64,000 nt of DNA, taken from contig NZ_CP063397.1 of the NCBI RefSeq assembly GCF_021729845.1, positions 1,998,001-2,062,000 on the forward strand, read 5' to 3'. The DNA is from Rhizobium sp. SL42 (lineage in GTDB: Bacteria > Pseudomonadota > Alphaproteobacteria > Rhizobiales > Rhizobiaceae). Positions 35,790-44,651 of the stretch are shown one piece after another (position 1 is the first letter of the stretch; every line of letters begins with the position of its first letter). The notes beneath the pieces are model-generated. The model had not been told where the DNA came from, made no database searches, and was given only the letters and a program-made list of their open reading frames with translations. The translations under genes were made by a program, and so were the position numbers.

Positions 35790-36956
35790 CTAAATCTCGG
35801 TCGGGATATAGTGTCGCTCGTAGCGCAACCCGAGCCCTGTCAGCATTTCATAGCCGATCGTACCGGCTGCCCGCGCCACGTCGTCGAGCAGGATGTTGGA
35901 GCCGAATAGTTCGATGTAGTCGCCGGCTGCGATGGCAGCATTCGGCACATCGGTAATATCGAAGATGGTCAGGTCCATGGTGACACGCCCTACAACCGGT
36001 ACCCTGTGGCCGGCGATGAAGCCGTTGGCGCCAGCGATACCGGTGTCGCGCAGGGCGACACCGTGGCCGGAAAGGTTGCGCAGATAGCCGTCTGCATAGC
36101 CGACCGAGGCGATGGCGAGACGGCTGTCGCGCGACAAGCTACAGGTGCCGCCGTAACTGACTGTCTCGCCGGCCTTGGCCTCGCGGATCTGCAGGATGCG
36201 CGCTTCGGCCTTGGCGACCGGCCGCATCGGGTTGCTCATCCCGTTTACCACTTCGCCGCCGTAGAGCGCTATCCCCGGTCGGGTCAGATCGAAATGGAAG
36301 TCGGACCCAAGGAAGGTTCCAGCGGAGGCTGAAAGGCTTGAATCAATGCCTTCGAAAGCCTCGCTAACCTGCCGGAAAGCCTCAAGCTGTTGGCGGTTCA
36401 TCGGAGATGCCGGATCATCGCCGCACGCTAGATGGCTCATCACCAGAACCGGCGAGAAGCTCGCCGGGCGGGAAACGTCGTCGGCCATGATCAGCGCATC
36501 GGCCAGGGGCAGGCCGAGCCGGTTGAAGCCGGTATCGACATGCAGCGCACACGGATGGTCGCCATGCTCCGAGACGACCGCCATCCAGAAGGCCAGTTGT
36601 TCCTCGGATGCGATCACCGGGACGAGATCGTTGTCGAAAAAGAAGTGTTCGACGCCCGGCCAGATGCCGGAGAGCACGTAGATCCGCGCCTCTGGCGCAT
36701 AGATGCGCAACGTTTCGCCTTCGGAGGGAACGGCGACGAAAAAGTCGCGGGCGCCGGCCATATACAGCGTTTCGCCGACATCCTCGATGCCGAGACCATA
36801 GGCATCGGCCTTCAGCACGGCGGCTGTGCGCGCCTTGCCCGAGCGCCTGGCCATTTCCCGCCAGTTGTCTGCAATGGCCTGCAGGTCAACGGTCAGGCGC
36901 AGCGGTGCGCTGAGGAATGCTTCGGAGACGTCGGTGAGGTCGGAAAACTGGGGCAT
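35790..36956 (-). CDS. alr: Alanine racemase
   Basis: 388 residues. The pyridoxal-phosphate lysine is K49 in AVLKADAYGLG. The later VGYADGY and MVMDL-like VTMDLTIFDIT segments are characteristic, and YGGTCSL lies in the C-terminal domain. It interconverts L- and D-alanine for peptidoglycan. It is upstream of parDE and radA on the same strand. Its 90-bp upstream region separates it from the divergent AraC gene. Confidence 0.95.
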   Translation of the reverse strand: MPQFSDLTDVSEAFLSAPLRLTVDLQAIADNWREMARRSGKARTAAVLKADAYGLGIEDVGETLYMAGARDFFVAVPSEGETLRIYAPEARIYVLSGIWPGVEHFFFDNDLVPVIASEEQLAFWMAVVSEHGDHPCALHVDTGFNRLGLPLADALIMADDVSRPASFSPVLVMSHLACGDDPASPMNRQQLEAFRQVSEAFEGIDSSLSASAGTFLGSDFHFDLTRPGIALYGGEVVNGMSNPMRPVAKAEARILQIREAKAGETVSYGGTCSLSRDSRLAIASVGYADGYLRNLSGHGVALRDTGIAGANGFIAGHRVPVVGRVTMDLTIFDITDVPNAAIAAGDYIELFGSNILLDDVARAAGTIGYEMLTGLGLRYERHYIPTEI

Positions 36957-37046
36957 CGATAACCGGAAAATGGAGGCATGGATCTTGGCTCGGACCCTAG
37001 CACTTTTCTACAAGACTGAAATGCTGAGGCGAGATAGAATTCTGCA

Positions 37047-37904
37047 ATGCACAACGTTTCGCAGAAACAAGCCACCGACGCGATGCCGACCGTTCAGACC
37101 GAACGGACGCGGTTCTGGCGCGACCAGCGTTTCCGCAACATGGAATGCATGGCGGCCACCTTCATCACGCACGAATTCTCGCCGCATTCGCACGACACGT
37201 TTTCCATCGGGGCTATCGAGGCCGGATGCCAGGTTGCCATGATCCGTGGCGCGCGGGAGCATACCGGACCGGGAGCGCTTTACTTGATCAATCCGGGTGA
37301 AACGCATGACGGTCAGCCGGGAACCGACGAGGGTTACCGGTACCGTATGGTCTATCCCGACATTGCTTTGTTCACCGAGATCCTGGAAGAGGCGACCGGA
37401 CGCGCCTTTCACGGCACGCCGAGCTTTTCCCGGCAATTGCTGGTCGATCCGCAACTGGCCGAAGCCTTCAGTCGCGCCCACCGCAAGCTTGAGGATGGCT
37501 CAAGCGAGCTCGAAAGCGAAGAGAGCATGTACACGGCGCTATCCTCGATGTTTTCCCGCTATGGCAGCGCGATCATCGTCCCGCAGGATTTCCGCGAGCC
37601 GATCGGCGTGCGCCGCGCCCGTGACTATATTCTCGCACATTTCGACCGGGAGATCGGGCTGGAGGATCTGGCGCGCGAGGCCGGGCTCAGCCGTGCCCAT
37701 CTGATCCGGGCCTTCCGCCGGCATTATTTCATCACGCCGCACGCCTATCAGACCGACCTGCGCATTCGCCATGCCCGCCATCTCCTGCGCAGTGGGGAGA
37801 GCCCCGCCGATACCGCATTGGCTTGCGGTTTTGCCGATCAGGCGCATTTCACCCGCCACTTCAAGGCGCGCACAGGTCTGACGCCGGGCAAGTACCGTCG
37901 ATAG
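37047..37904 (+). CDS. AraC-family transcriptional regulator
   Basis: 285 residues. An N-terminal cupin-like effector domain (about 30-150; SPHSHDTFSIGAIEAG, GALYLINPGETHDGQP) and a C-terminal pair of helix-turn-helices (about 185-285; LEDLAREAGLSRAHLIRAFRRHYFITPHAYQTDLRIRHARHLL, then TALACGFADQAHFTRHFK) are clear. It sits 63 bp before azlCD in the same direction and probably controls those amino-acid exporters, as in many bacteria. Effector unknown. Confidence 0.93.
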   Translation: MHNVSQKQATDAMPTVQTERTRFWRDQRFRNMECMAATFITHEFSPHSHDTFSIGAIEAGCQVAMIRGAREHTGPGALYLINPGETHDGQPGTDEGYRYRMVYPDIALFTEILEEATGRAFHGTPSFSRQLLVDPQLAEAFSRAHRKLEDGSSELESEESMYTALSSMFSRYGSAIIVPQDFREPIGVRRARDYILAHFDREIGLEDLAREAGLSRAHLIRAFRRHYFITPHAYQTDLRIRHARHLLRSGESPADTALACGFADQAHFTRHFKARTGLTPGKYRR

Positions 37905-37967
37905 TCACTTTCGTTCAAGACGGCCATCGGCCGGATCACTAGGACCTCGGACAACGGGAGGTCTCCA

Positions 37968-38669
37968 ATGTATGAAATATCGTTCCGGCGCGAATTCCTC
38001 AGTGGGTTGCGCGCCATAGCCCCATTGCTCTTTGCCGCTGTGCCCATTGGTTTCGTTTTCGGGACGGTGGCGGTGGGGCAGGGGCTCTCGCCACTGGAAG
38101 TGGGCCTGATGAGTGCCCTGGTATTTGCTGGCGGCTCGCAATTCGTTGCCATGGACCTCTGGACGCATCCGGCCTCCTGGGCAGCACTCGGCTTTGCGGC
38201 CCTGCTGGTCAATCTGCGCCACATTCTCATGGGGGCATCGCTGGAGCGCAGCCTTGGGCGTTTTCCCGCGTGGCTCAAATTGCCGTCGCTGCTGCTGATG
38301 GCCGACGAGATCTGGGCGGTGGCAGAAGCAAGGGCGCGGACCATGGTGCTGACCCCGGCCTTCTACCTCGGTCTTGCCTTGCCCTTCTACTGCGGCTGGA
38401 TCTTCTCGAGCCTAGCGGGCGCGCTGCTGGGTGAGGTGATCGGCGACACGGCGGTCTTCGGCCTCGACTTCGCCTTTCCGGCGGTCTTCATCGTCTTGTT
38501 GATGGGATTCTGGAAAGGGCGGGAAACAGGGCTGGTGTTGATTGCCAGCGCCGCTGCTTCGCTGACCGTTTATCATCTCGTGCCGGGTGCCTGGTATATT
38601 GCAGCCGGTGCCGTGGCCGGTCTCGGTGCGGCCTTTGTGCCGCGTGTGCAAAAGGAGCAGACGGCATGA
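37968..38669 (+). CDS. azlC: AzlC-family branched-chain amino acid exporter, large subunit
   Basis: 233 residues with about eight hydrophobic segments. The family signature FRREFLSGLRAIAPLLFAAVPIGFVFG opens the chain, and MSALVFAGGSQFVAMDLW with LVNLRHILMGASL follow. With AzlD it forms an exporter for leucine/isoleucine/valine analogues. ATG 37968 has ACAACGGGAGGTC upstream, a good site. The stop overlaps azlD (ATGA). Preceded by a probable AraC regulator. Confidence 0.93.
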   Translation: MYEISFRREFLSGLRAIAPLLFAAVPIGFVFGTVAVGQGLSPLEVGLMSALVFAGGSQFVAMDLWTHPASWAALGFAALLVNLRHILMGASLERSLGRFPAWLKLPSLLLMADEIWAVAEARARTMVLTPAFYLGLALPFYCGWIFSSLAGALLGEVIGDTAVFGLDFAFPAVFIVLLMGFWKGRETGLVLIASAAASLTVYHLVPGAWYIAAGAVAGLGAAFVPRVQKEQTA

Positions 38670-38968
38670 GCCTTGACCTGGCAACATTGGCCGCCATCGT
38701 CGCGATGATGGTCGCCACGGTGTTCACGCGGCTGGCGGGGTCGCAGCTGGTCAGGCGGCTCGATCTTGGCGAGAAGGCGCAAAAGGCGCTTGGGGTCGTG
38801 CCGCCGGCCGTCCTGATGGCCGTGGTCACGCCGACCGCGCTGGCAGCCGGATGGGCCGAAACCGTGGGCTGCGCGGTCACGGCCGTGGCTGCACTCCGCT
38901 TGCCGCTGCTGCCTGCGGCAGCAGCGGGCGTCTTTACCGTGGCGCTCTTGCGCTGGCTCGGCGCGTAG
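38666..38968 (+). CDS. azlD: AzlD family small subunit
   Basis: 100 residues with four hydrophobic helices. AMMVATVFTRLAGSQLVRRLDLGEKAQKALGVVPPAVLMAVVTPTAL matches AzlD. It overlaps azlC by ATGA and is translated with it. It converges with dnaB, the two stops being 35 bp apart with a hairpin between. Confidence 0.92.
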   Translation: MSLDLATLAAIVAMMVATVFTRLAGSQLVRRLDLGEKAQKALGVVPPAVLMAVVTPTALAAGWAETVGCAVTAVAALRLPLLPAAAAGVFTVALLRWLGA

Positions 38969-38985
38969 TCGTTATCGCTTCGAAA

Positions 38986-39009
38986 GCATGACGGTCCAAA
39001 CCGTCATGC
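38986..39009. terminator. Shared hairpin between azlD and dnaB
   Basis: Perfect 10-bp arms GCATGACGGT (38986-38995) and ACCGTCATGC (39000-39009) with a four-base loop. It overlaps the dnaB stop codon. On the minus strand only TTTC follows and on the plus strand no T-run, so it is a good hairpin but a weak intrinsic terminator by sequence. Confidence 0.5.
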
Positions 39010-40500
39010 CTCTTCATATTGGGTGAAGCTCGGCTCGGCGAGGTCGGCAAAGCGGGTGAATTCCGACTGGAAGGCGAGCTTGACGGTGCCGGTCGGTCCG
39101 TGGCGCTGCTTGGCGATGATCACGTCGGCCGTACCCTTGACCTTTTCCATCAGCTGTTCCCATTCGGGATATTTCGGATCTCCCATATCGCGCGGTTCGA
39201 GGTTCTTGACGTAGTATTCCTCACGGAACACGAACAGCACGACGTCGGCGTCCTGCTCGATCGAACCCGATTCACGAAGGTCGGAAAGCTGCGGACGCTT
39301 GTCTTCGCGGCTTTCGACCTGACGCGACAGCTGCGACAGCGCGATGATCGGAACATTGAGTTCCTTGCCGAGCGCCTTCAGGCCGGTGGTGATCTGGGTG
39401 ATTTCCTGAACGCGGTTTTCCCCGGACTTGCCGGAGCCGGTCATCAGCTGGATATAGTCCACCACTAGGCAATCGAGCCCGCGCTGGCGCTTCAGACGGC
39501 GCGCGCGTGCCGACAGCTGGGCGATGGAAATACCACCGGTCTGGTCGATGAACAGCGGCACTTTCTGCATGGTCTGCGAGAAGCCGACCAGCTTTTCGAA
39601 ATCATGCTCGGTGATGTCGCCGCGGCGGATCTTCGACGAAGAGACTTCCGTCTGCTCCGACATGATACGGGTGGCCAGCTGTTCCGACGACATTTCGAGT
39701 GAATAAAAGCCGACGACGCCGCCGTTCTTCGCTTTCATCGAACCGTCAGGCATGACTTCGGGGTCATAGGATGCGGCGATATTCCAGGCGATGTTGGTCG
39801 CAAGCGAGGTCTTGCCCATACCCGGACGTCCGGCGAGCACGATCAAGTCGGACCGCTGCAGGCCACCCATCTTGCTGTCGAGCGACATGATGCCTGTCGA
39901 GATGCCGGAAAGATTGCCATCACGCTCGAACGCTGCGCCGGCCATGTCGACGGCGAGCGCAACGGCGTCGTTGAACGACTGGAAACCGCCATCGTAGCGG
40001 CCGTTTTCCGCGAGTTCGAACAGCCGCCGTTCGGTATCTTCGATCTGCGTCTGCGGCGGCATGTCGAGCGGTGCGTCATAGGCAATGTTGACCACGTCCT
40101 CGCCGATCGTGATCAGCGCCCGGCGCAGTGCCAGGTCGTAGATGGCTCGACCATAGTCCTCTGCATTGATGATCGTGACCGCTTCCGACGCCAGGCGGGC
40201 GAGATATTGCGCCACCGTCAGGTCGCCGACGCGCTGGTCGGCAGGCAGGAAGGTCTTGATCGTCACAGGGTTTGCGGTCTTGCCCATGCGGATGATTTCC
40301 GAGGCAACCTCGAAGATCTTGCGGTGCAGCGGCTCATAGAGATGCGGCGGTTTGAGAAAGTCCGAGACGCGATAATAGGCGTCGTTGTTCACCAGGATGG
40401 CACCCAGCAACGCCTGCTCCGCCTCGATATTGTTCGGAGCTTCCCTGTAGAGCGGTTCGCCCTGTTGTGCCGGAGCAATTTTTCGCAATGCATCGCTCAT
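39004..40500 (-). CDS. dnaB: Replicative DNA helicase DnaB
   Basis: 498 residues. The N-terminal DnaB domain (about 15-125; PNNIEAEQALLGAIL) is followed by the RecA-like helicase: Walker A GRPGMGKTS, Walker B LDCLVVDYIQLM, and the arginine-finger region LSQLSRQVESREDKRP with DLRESGSIEQDADVV. It unwinds DNA ahead of the replisome as a hexamer. In many alphaproteobacteria alr-radA follow it downstream; here azlCD and the AraC gene lie between. The 313 bp upstream region is non-coding. Confidence 0.97.
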   Translation of the reverse strand: MSDALRKIAPAQQGEPLYREAPNNIEAEQALLGAILVNNDAYYRVSDFLKPPHLYEPLHRKIFEVASEIIRMGKTANPVTIKTFLPADQRVGDLTVAQYLARLASEAVTIINAEDYGRAIYDLALRRALITIGEDVVNIAYDAPLDMPPQTQIEDTERRLFELAENGRYDGGFQSFNDAVALAVDMAGAAFERDGNLSGISTGIMSLDSKMGGLQRSDLIVLAGRPGMGKTSLATNIAWNIAASYDPEVMPDGSMKAKNGGVVGFYSLEMSSEQLATRIMSEQTEVSSSKIRRGDITEHDFEKLVGFSQTMQKVPLFIDQTGGISIAQLSARARRLKRQRGLDCLVVDYIQLMTGSGKSGENRVQEITQITTGLKALGKELNVPIIALSQLSRQVESREDKRPQLSDLRESGSIEQDADVVLFVFREEYYVKNLEPRDMGDPKYPEWEQLMEKVKGTADVIIAKQRHGPTGTVKLAFQSEFTRFADLAEPSFTQYEEA

Positions 40501-40813
40501 AGCGGTCTACCGTTTCTTCATGTCTGGCTATCGGATTGTGCAATGGGTTTGTCCGCACCCGTCGCTCAAGTCAACAGCAATTCAACCTTTGGACGGCCCT
40601 CGGGAGGGGGGCATTGAGCTTTTCGAACTCATCCCAAGTTTCCACAGGCTCTGCTCTTTTCTCAATGTTTTTCTTGACTCGCTTTGGAAGGGAATCGCGC
40701 GGGCAGCTTTGCGAAAATGAACGCTCAGCCATGCAGTCTGTTCCTCTTGCGCAGGGTCGTCATGTCTATTAAGTAGGGCAAATATAATTAGTGTGCTATC
40801 AATTGGTGATGTG
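40501..40813. other. Divergent region between dnaB and marR
   Basis: About 310 bp, A+T-richer towards marR. TATAAT at 40783-40788 is a good -10 for marR; the -35 is poor. The proposed start point near 40795 makes the GTG at 40793 an unlikely start and favours ATG 40814. No dnaB promoter is evident. Confidence 0.45.
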
Positions 40814-41272
40814 ATGGACCGTCCTGCGAGCCAGCGCCTTCTTGTTCAGGAACTTCTCAATTTTTCCCGCAAACTGCGGGCGCATTTTGACGCATCGGTC
40901 CGCCAGAGGGGCCTGACTTTGCCAAGGGTGCGGGTGCTCTACACCTTGCTCGCCGAAGACGGACAGACCCAACGAGCGCTTGCCGCCGAATTGGAGATCG
41001 AGACGCCGACACTCGTACGTCTGCTTGATTCGATGGAGGAGCAGGGGCTGATCGAGCGCCGGGAGCTTAAAACCGATCGCAGGGCCAAGCAGATTTTCAT
41101 GACGCCGATGGGTGCGGCGATTGCCGCCGAAATGAGTATCTTCGCCGACGATTTTCGCGACCGCCTGCTGATCGACATGACCGATGACGCCATCGACGGT
41201 GGTCTCGCCATGGTGCGCCACCTACTCGACAGATTGGTGGACATGGGGGAAGGAGCGCCGGCCGGTGAGTAA
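40814..41272 (+). CDS. MarR-family transcriptional regulator
   Basis: 152 residues from the ATG at 40814 (a GTG seven codons earlier would lie at the probable transcription start). Winged helix pattern: LTLPRVRVLYTLLAEDGQTQRALAAELEIETPTLVRLLDSMEEQGLIERRELKTDRRAKQIFMT, the classic MarR recognition helix and wing with the conserved Asp-Arg pair. It overlaps the start of the efflux gene, and the three genes form one operon. It most likely represses itself and the pump and is released by a toxic ligand. Confidence 0.92.
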   Translation: MDRPASQRLLVQELLNFSRKLRAHFDASVRQRGLTLPRVRVLYTLLAEDGQTQRALAAELEIETPTLVRLLDSMEEQGLIERRELKTDRRAKQIFMTPMGAAIAAEMSIFADDFRDRLLIDMTDDAIDGGLAMVRHLLDRLVDMGEGAPAGE

Positions 41273-42902
41273 TGCTGCTTCCATCCCCGCCGCTCCGCAA
41301 CCGATGCCGCAACCCATGCCGCAACCCATGCCACCGGCGCGCGCCGCGCTCTATATCGGAGCCTCTATCCTGCTGTTCGTCACCCAGGGCCTCGGCATGC
41401 AGTTCGCCTCGGCAAACCTCGTGCAGTTGCAGGGTGAATTGCAGGCAACGACCAACGAATCCGCATGGCTGATGGCTGCCTATATGGCGCCTTATGCCAG
41501 CATGGCGATTGCCCTGGTCAAGGTCCGCACCCAGGTCGGCCTCAGACGCTTCGCCGAGTGGAGCGTGATCATTTTTCTCGGTGTGTCGATCCTCAATCTC
41601 GCGGTCCACGACCTCCAGTCGGGCATGGTTGTACGCTTTATCAGCGGCATGGGGGCGGCTCCACTTTCCACGCTGGGTTTCCTCTACATGCTGGAGGCCT
41701 TTCCGCCCGCCAGGAAACTCACCGTCGGCATTGCACTGGCCCTGACCAATACGGCGCTTTCAGCGCCGTTGGCGCGACTGATTTCGCCGATCCTGATCAC
41801 CTATGGCGGTTGGCACAGCCTTTACATGTTCGAGCTTGGTCTCGCGCTCTTGATTTTCCCGATCATCTACCTGCTGCCCCTGACGCCGATCCCCCATGCC
41901 AAGGTGATCGGCAGGCAGGATGTGCTGAGTTATCTTTGCGTTGCCGTCGGCTTTGGAGCGCTGGCGGTCGTATTGTCCGTCGGACGCCTCTATTGGTGGT
42001 TCGAGGCTCCTTGGATCGGCGTGCTGCTTGCGGTCTCGATTGCGGCACTGACGCTATTTATCCTGATGGAATTGCCGCGCACTGCGCCGATGGTCGATAT
42101 CCGCTGGCTGCTGACGCCGCAGAACCTGCATTTCATCGCGGTCCTGCTGGTATTTCGCTTCGTGGCCGCTGAACAGACGAGTACCGCAACCAGCTTCTAC
42201 CTCAATCTCGGTATCAACGATGCTCAGATCCCCACACTGTACTGGATCATGCTGGCTGGTTCGCTTGCCGGAGGGCTGGCCAGCGCCTGGTTTCTGGATC
42301 GCAAGAAGATCGAGACAGCCCATGTGCTCGCGCTGCTGCTGATCGCGACCGGCGCCTACCTGGACGCGCATGCGACCAATCTGACCCGGCCGCAGCAAAT
42401 GTATCTCAGTCAGGCCATGGTGGCAGCGGGTGCGGCACTTTTCCTGCCGACTGCCATGGCCAAGGGCCTTGTGGCCGCCTTGGCCAAGGGGCCGCAATAC
42501 ATGCTGACCTTCATCGTTATCTTCCTGTTCACCCAGGCGATCGGCGGGCTGATCGCGTCGGCGGCGCTCGGCACGTTCATGGTCCTTCGGCAGCAATTTC
42601 ATCTGAAGACGCTGCTGGAGCACTTTGTCCTGACCGACCCGATGGTTGCTGACCGCGTCCAGACACTCTCGGCGACCTACGCAAAGGTGGTCGCCGACAA
42701 GGCCGCGCTGGCGACAGAAGGCATCACGCTGCTGCAGCAGCAGATTTCGCGGGAAGCCTATGTGCTTGCCTATAACGACACATTTCTCCTGACCTCCATC
42801 ATCGCCGGGCTCGCGCTCGCAGCCCTTCTTGGCCATCTTGGTTTCGAGTGGCTGCGGCAGCGGACAAAGATGCCCGAACTGCAAGCATCAAATGCGGAAT
42901 AA
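41265..42902 (+). CDS. EmrB/QacA-type MFS efflux permease
   Basis: 545 residues from a GTG at 41265 with AGGAG nine bases upstream, overlapping the marR stop. Fourteen hydrophobic helices are expected: FVTQGLGMQFASANLVQLQGELQATTNESAWLMAAYM opens, and a large periplasmic loop with helical residues precedes the last helix. It pairs with the HlyD-type gene 4 bp downstream as a tripartite-style EmrAB pump. The N-terminus has three tandem PQPM repeats. An outer-membrane channel is not in the window. Substrate unknown. Confidence 0.9.
   Translation: MSNAASIPAAPQPMPQPMPQPMPPARAALYIGASILLFVTQGLGMQFASANLVQLQGELQATTNESAWLMAAYMAPYASMAIALVKVRTQVGLRRFAEWSVIIFLGVSILNLAVHDLQSGMVVRFISGMGAAPLSTLGFLYMLEAFPPARKLTVGIALALTNTALSAPLARLISPILITYGGWHSLYMFELGLALLIFPIIYLLPLTPIPHAKVIGRQDVLSYLCVAVGFGALAVVLSVGRLYWWFEAPWIGVLLAVSIAALTLFILMELPRTAPMVDIRWLLTPQNLHFIAVLLVFRFVAAEQTSTATSFYLNLGINDAQIPTLYWIMLAGSLAGGLASAWFLDRKKIETAHVLALLLIATGAYLDAHATNLTRPQQMYLSQAMVAAGAALFLPTAMAKGLVAALAKGPQYMLTFIVIFLFTQAIGGLIASAALGTFMVLRQQFHLKTLLEHFVLTDPMVADRVQTLSATYAKVVADKAALATEGITLLQQQISREAYVLAYNDTFLLTSIIAGLALAALLGHLGFEWLRQRTKMPELQASNAE
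41295..41330 (+). repeat. Three 12-bp tandem repeats in the pump gene
   Basis: CCGCAACCGATG, then CCGCAACCCATG twice, at 41295-41306, 41307-41318 and 41319-41330. They encode the PQPM repeats near the N-terminus of the permease. In-frame repeats of this kind can change in number between strains. Confidence 0.8.
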
Positions 42903-42906
42903 CACC

Positions 42907-43959
42907 ATGTTCAATACCCTTCGCAATCCAGCATCCCTTTTCGTACTTCTGCTCGGCACAGTCGGCGTGGCGGTCACGCTGTATGCCTGGCATCTGCCGC
43001 CGTTCCGTACCTCTATCGAGACAACCGACAACGCCTATGTGAAAGGCTATATCACGGTGATCAGTCCGCAACTGAGCGGCTATATTGCGGAAGTCGCCGT
43101 CCAGGACTTCCAGGAAGTAAAGCAGGGCGACCTGATCGCCCGCGTCGACGATCGTATCTTCGCGCAGAAGCTCGCCCAGGCAAAGGCGACGCTTGACGTG
43201 CAGAAGGCCACGCTGGCCAACTCGTTTCAGGAGGAAAAATCGGCAGAAGCCGCCGTCGGCTCCGCCGATGCCGAAGTGGCGAGCGCCCGTGCCGCATTGG
43301 AAAAGGCCCAATCGGACTGGGACCGCAGCCAGCGGCTGGCAACCACCGGCGTCGTCACCGAAACCGTGATCGAAACCAACCGCTACAATCTGGCTCTCGC
43401 ACAGGCCGGGGTGACGAAGGCGGAGGCTGCGGTTGAGGTTGCCCGCCAGAAGGTGGCAACCATCCTCGGCACCCGCGCCTCGCTGCAGGCATCGGTGGCA
43501 GGCGCAGAATCGGCCGTCCAACTGGCGGAAATCGATCTGCACAACACCCGGATCGTCGCGCCGCGCGACGGTCATGTCGGTGAAGTGGGCGCCCGGCTGG
43601 GCCAGTATGTCTCTGCCGGCAGCCAGTTGACCACGCTGGTGCCCGGAGATGTCTGGCTGATTGCAAATTTCAAGGAAACCCAGCTGGATGGGTTGAAACC
43701 CGGCCAGCCGGTGGAGTTTACCGTCGATGCCCTGGGCGGTGCCGCACTGAAGGGCCATATCGAGCGTTTCTCGCCAGCGACCGGCTCCGAATTCAGCGTC
43801 ATCAAGACCGACAATGCCACCGGCAACTTCACCAAGATCGCCCAGCGTGTCGCAACCCGCATCAGCGTCGATCCTGGTCAGGAATTGTTGCAGCGCCTGT
43901 CGCCCGGCATGTCGGTGGTCGTCCGGGTGGACAAGCAGTCGGAGCCGGAGATGCGATAG
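42907..43959 (+). CDS. HlyD/EmrA-type membrane fusion protein
   Basis: 350 residues. One N-terminal membrane helix (about 8-27), then the biotinyl-lipoyl-like segment TTDNAYVKGYITVISPQLSGYIAEVAVQDFQEVKQGDLIARVDDR, a helical hairpin (about 85-190) and the beta-barrel with IVAPRDGHVGEVGARLGQYVSAGSQL. It links the permease to an outer-membrane channel. It begins 4 bp after the permease gene and ends at a strong terminator. Confidence 0.92.
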   Translation: MFNTLRNPASLFVLLLGTVGVAVTLYAWHLPPFRTSIETTDNAYVKGYITVISPQLSGYIAEVAVQDFQEVKQGDLIARVDDRIFAQKLAQAKATLDVQKATLANSFQEEKSAEAAVGSADAEVASARAALEKAQSDWDRSQRLATTGVVTETVIETNRYNLALAQAGVTKAEAAVEVARQKVATILGTRASLQASVAGAESAVQLAEIDLHNTRIVAPRDGHVGEVGARLGQYVSAGSQLTTLVPGDVWLIANFKETQLDGLKPGQPVEFTVDALGGAALKGHIERFSPATGSEFSVIKTDNATGNFTKIAQRVATRISVDPGQELLQRLSPGMSVVVRVDKQSEPEMR

Positions 43960-43994
43960 CCGGGAAACGCGTCGGCTCTGCTTGCTTACAAACG

Positions 43995-44031
43995 AAAAAT
44001 GCCCGGTTCGAAGTCTCGAACCGGGCATTTT
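43995..44031. terminator. Bidirectional intrinsic terminator between the efflux operon and rplI
   Basis: A 16-bp perfect stem: the arm at 43996-44011 (AAAATGCCCGGTTCGA) pairs with 44016-44031 (TCGAACCGGGCATTTT) around a four-base loop. The A-run on one side and T-run on the other make it effective for both converging transcripts. Confidence 0.9.
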
Positions 44032-44052
44032 CATGCGGATAAACCGTAAGGC

Positions 44053-44628
44053 TTATTCGTCGTCGCCGTCGCGGTCAGCGTCCGGATCGAAGAAGTCTTC
44101 CGGACGGAGCGCGTCTTCGTCGATGCCGTAGATGGCGTCGGCCGAAGTGAGGCTTTCGCCCTTGGACTGGCGCTCGGCTTCGTCGGCCGTACGGGCAACG
44201 TTCAGTTCGATTGCCATTTCGACTTCAGCGTGGAGGTGCAGCACAACGCTGTGCAGGCCGATGGACTTGATCGGCGTGTTCAGCTCGACCTGGTTGCGGC
44301 CGATGGTGAAGCCTTCGGCAGCCAGGATCTCGACAACGTCGCGAGCAGCAACAGAACCGTAGAGCTGGCCGGTTTCGCCAGCCGAACGGACGACGATGAA
44401 GGACTTGCCTTCGAGAGCGTCGGCAACGGTCTGGGCTTCCGACTTGCGCTCGAGGTTGCGGGCTTCGAGCGTTGCACGCTCGGCTTCGAACCGGGTCTTG
44501 TTGGCAGCGTTGGCACGCAGGGCCTTGCCGAGCGGCAGCAGGTAGTTACGGGCAAAGCCGTCGCGAACCTTGACGGTTTCGCCCATCTGGCCAAGCTTGG
44601 CGATGCGTTCAAGAAGAATGACGTCCAT
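44053..44628 (-). CDS. rplI: 50S ribosomal protein L9
   Basis: 191 residues. The N-terminal rRNA-binding part [37 protein letters not shown] is the L9 signature, then a long connecting helix and a C-terminal domain ([30 protein letters not shown]). An acidic tail about 40 residues long ([20 protein letters not shown]) is longer than in E. coli, as in other Rhizobiales. Last gene of the rpsF-rpsR-DUF2232-rplI unit. Confidence 0.97.
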   Translation of the reverse strand: MDVILLERIAKLGQMGETVKVRDGFARNYLLPLGKALRANAANKTRFEAERATLEARNLERKSEAQTVADALEGKSFIVVRSAGETGQLYGSVAARDVVEILAAEGFTIGRNQVELNTPIKSIGLHSVVLHLHAEVEMAIELNVARTADEAERQSKGESLTSADAIYGIDEDALRPEDFFDPDADRDGDDE

Positions 44629-44651
44629 GATCTTTTCCTTTCAGTGTTGGG

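Noticed and set aside
42799..44034. 411-codon minus-strand frame antisense to the HlyD-type gene
   Set aside because: Shadow frame; it also spans a strong terminator, which a real gene would not.
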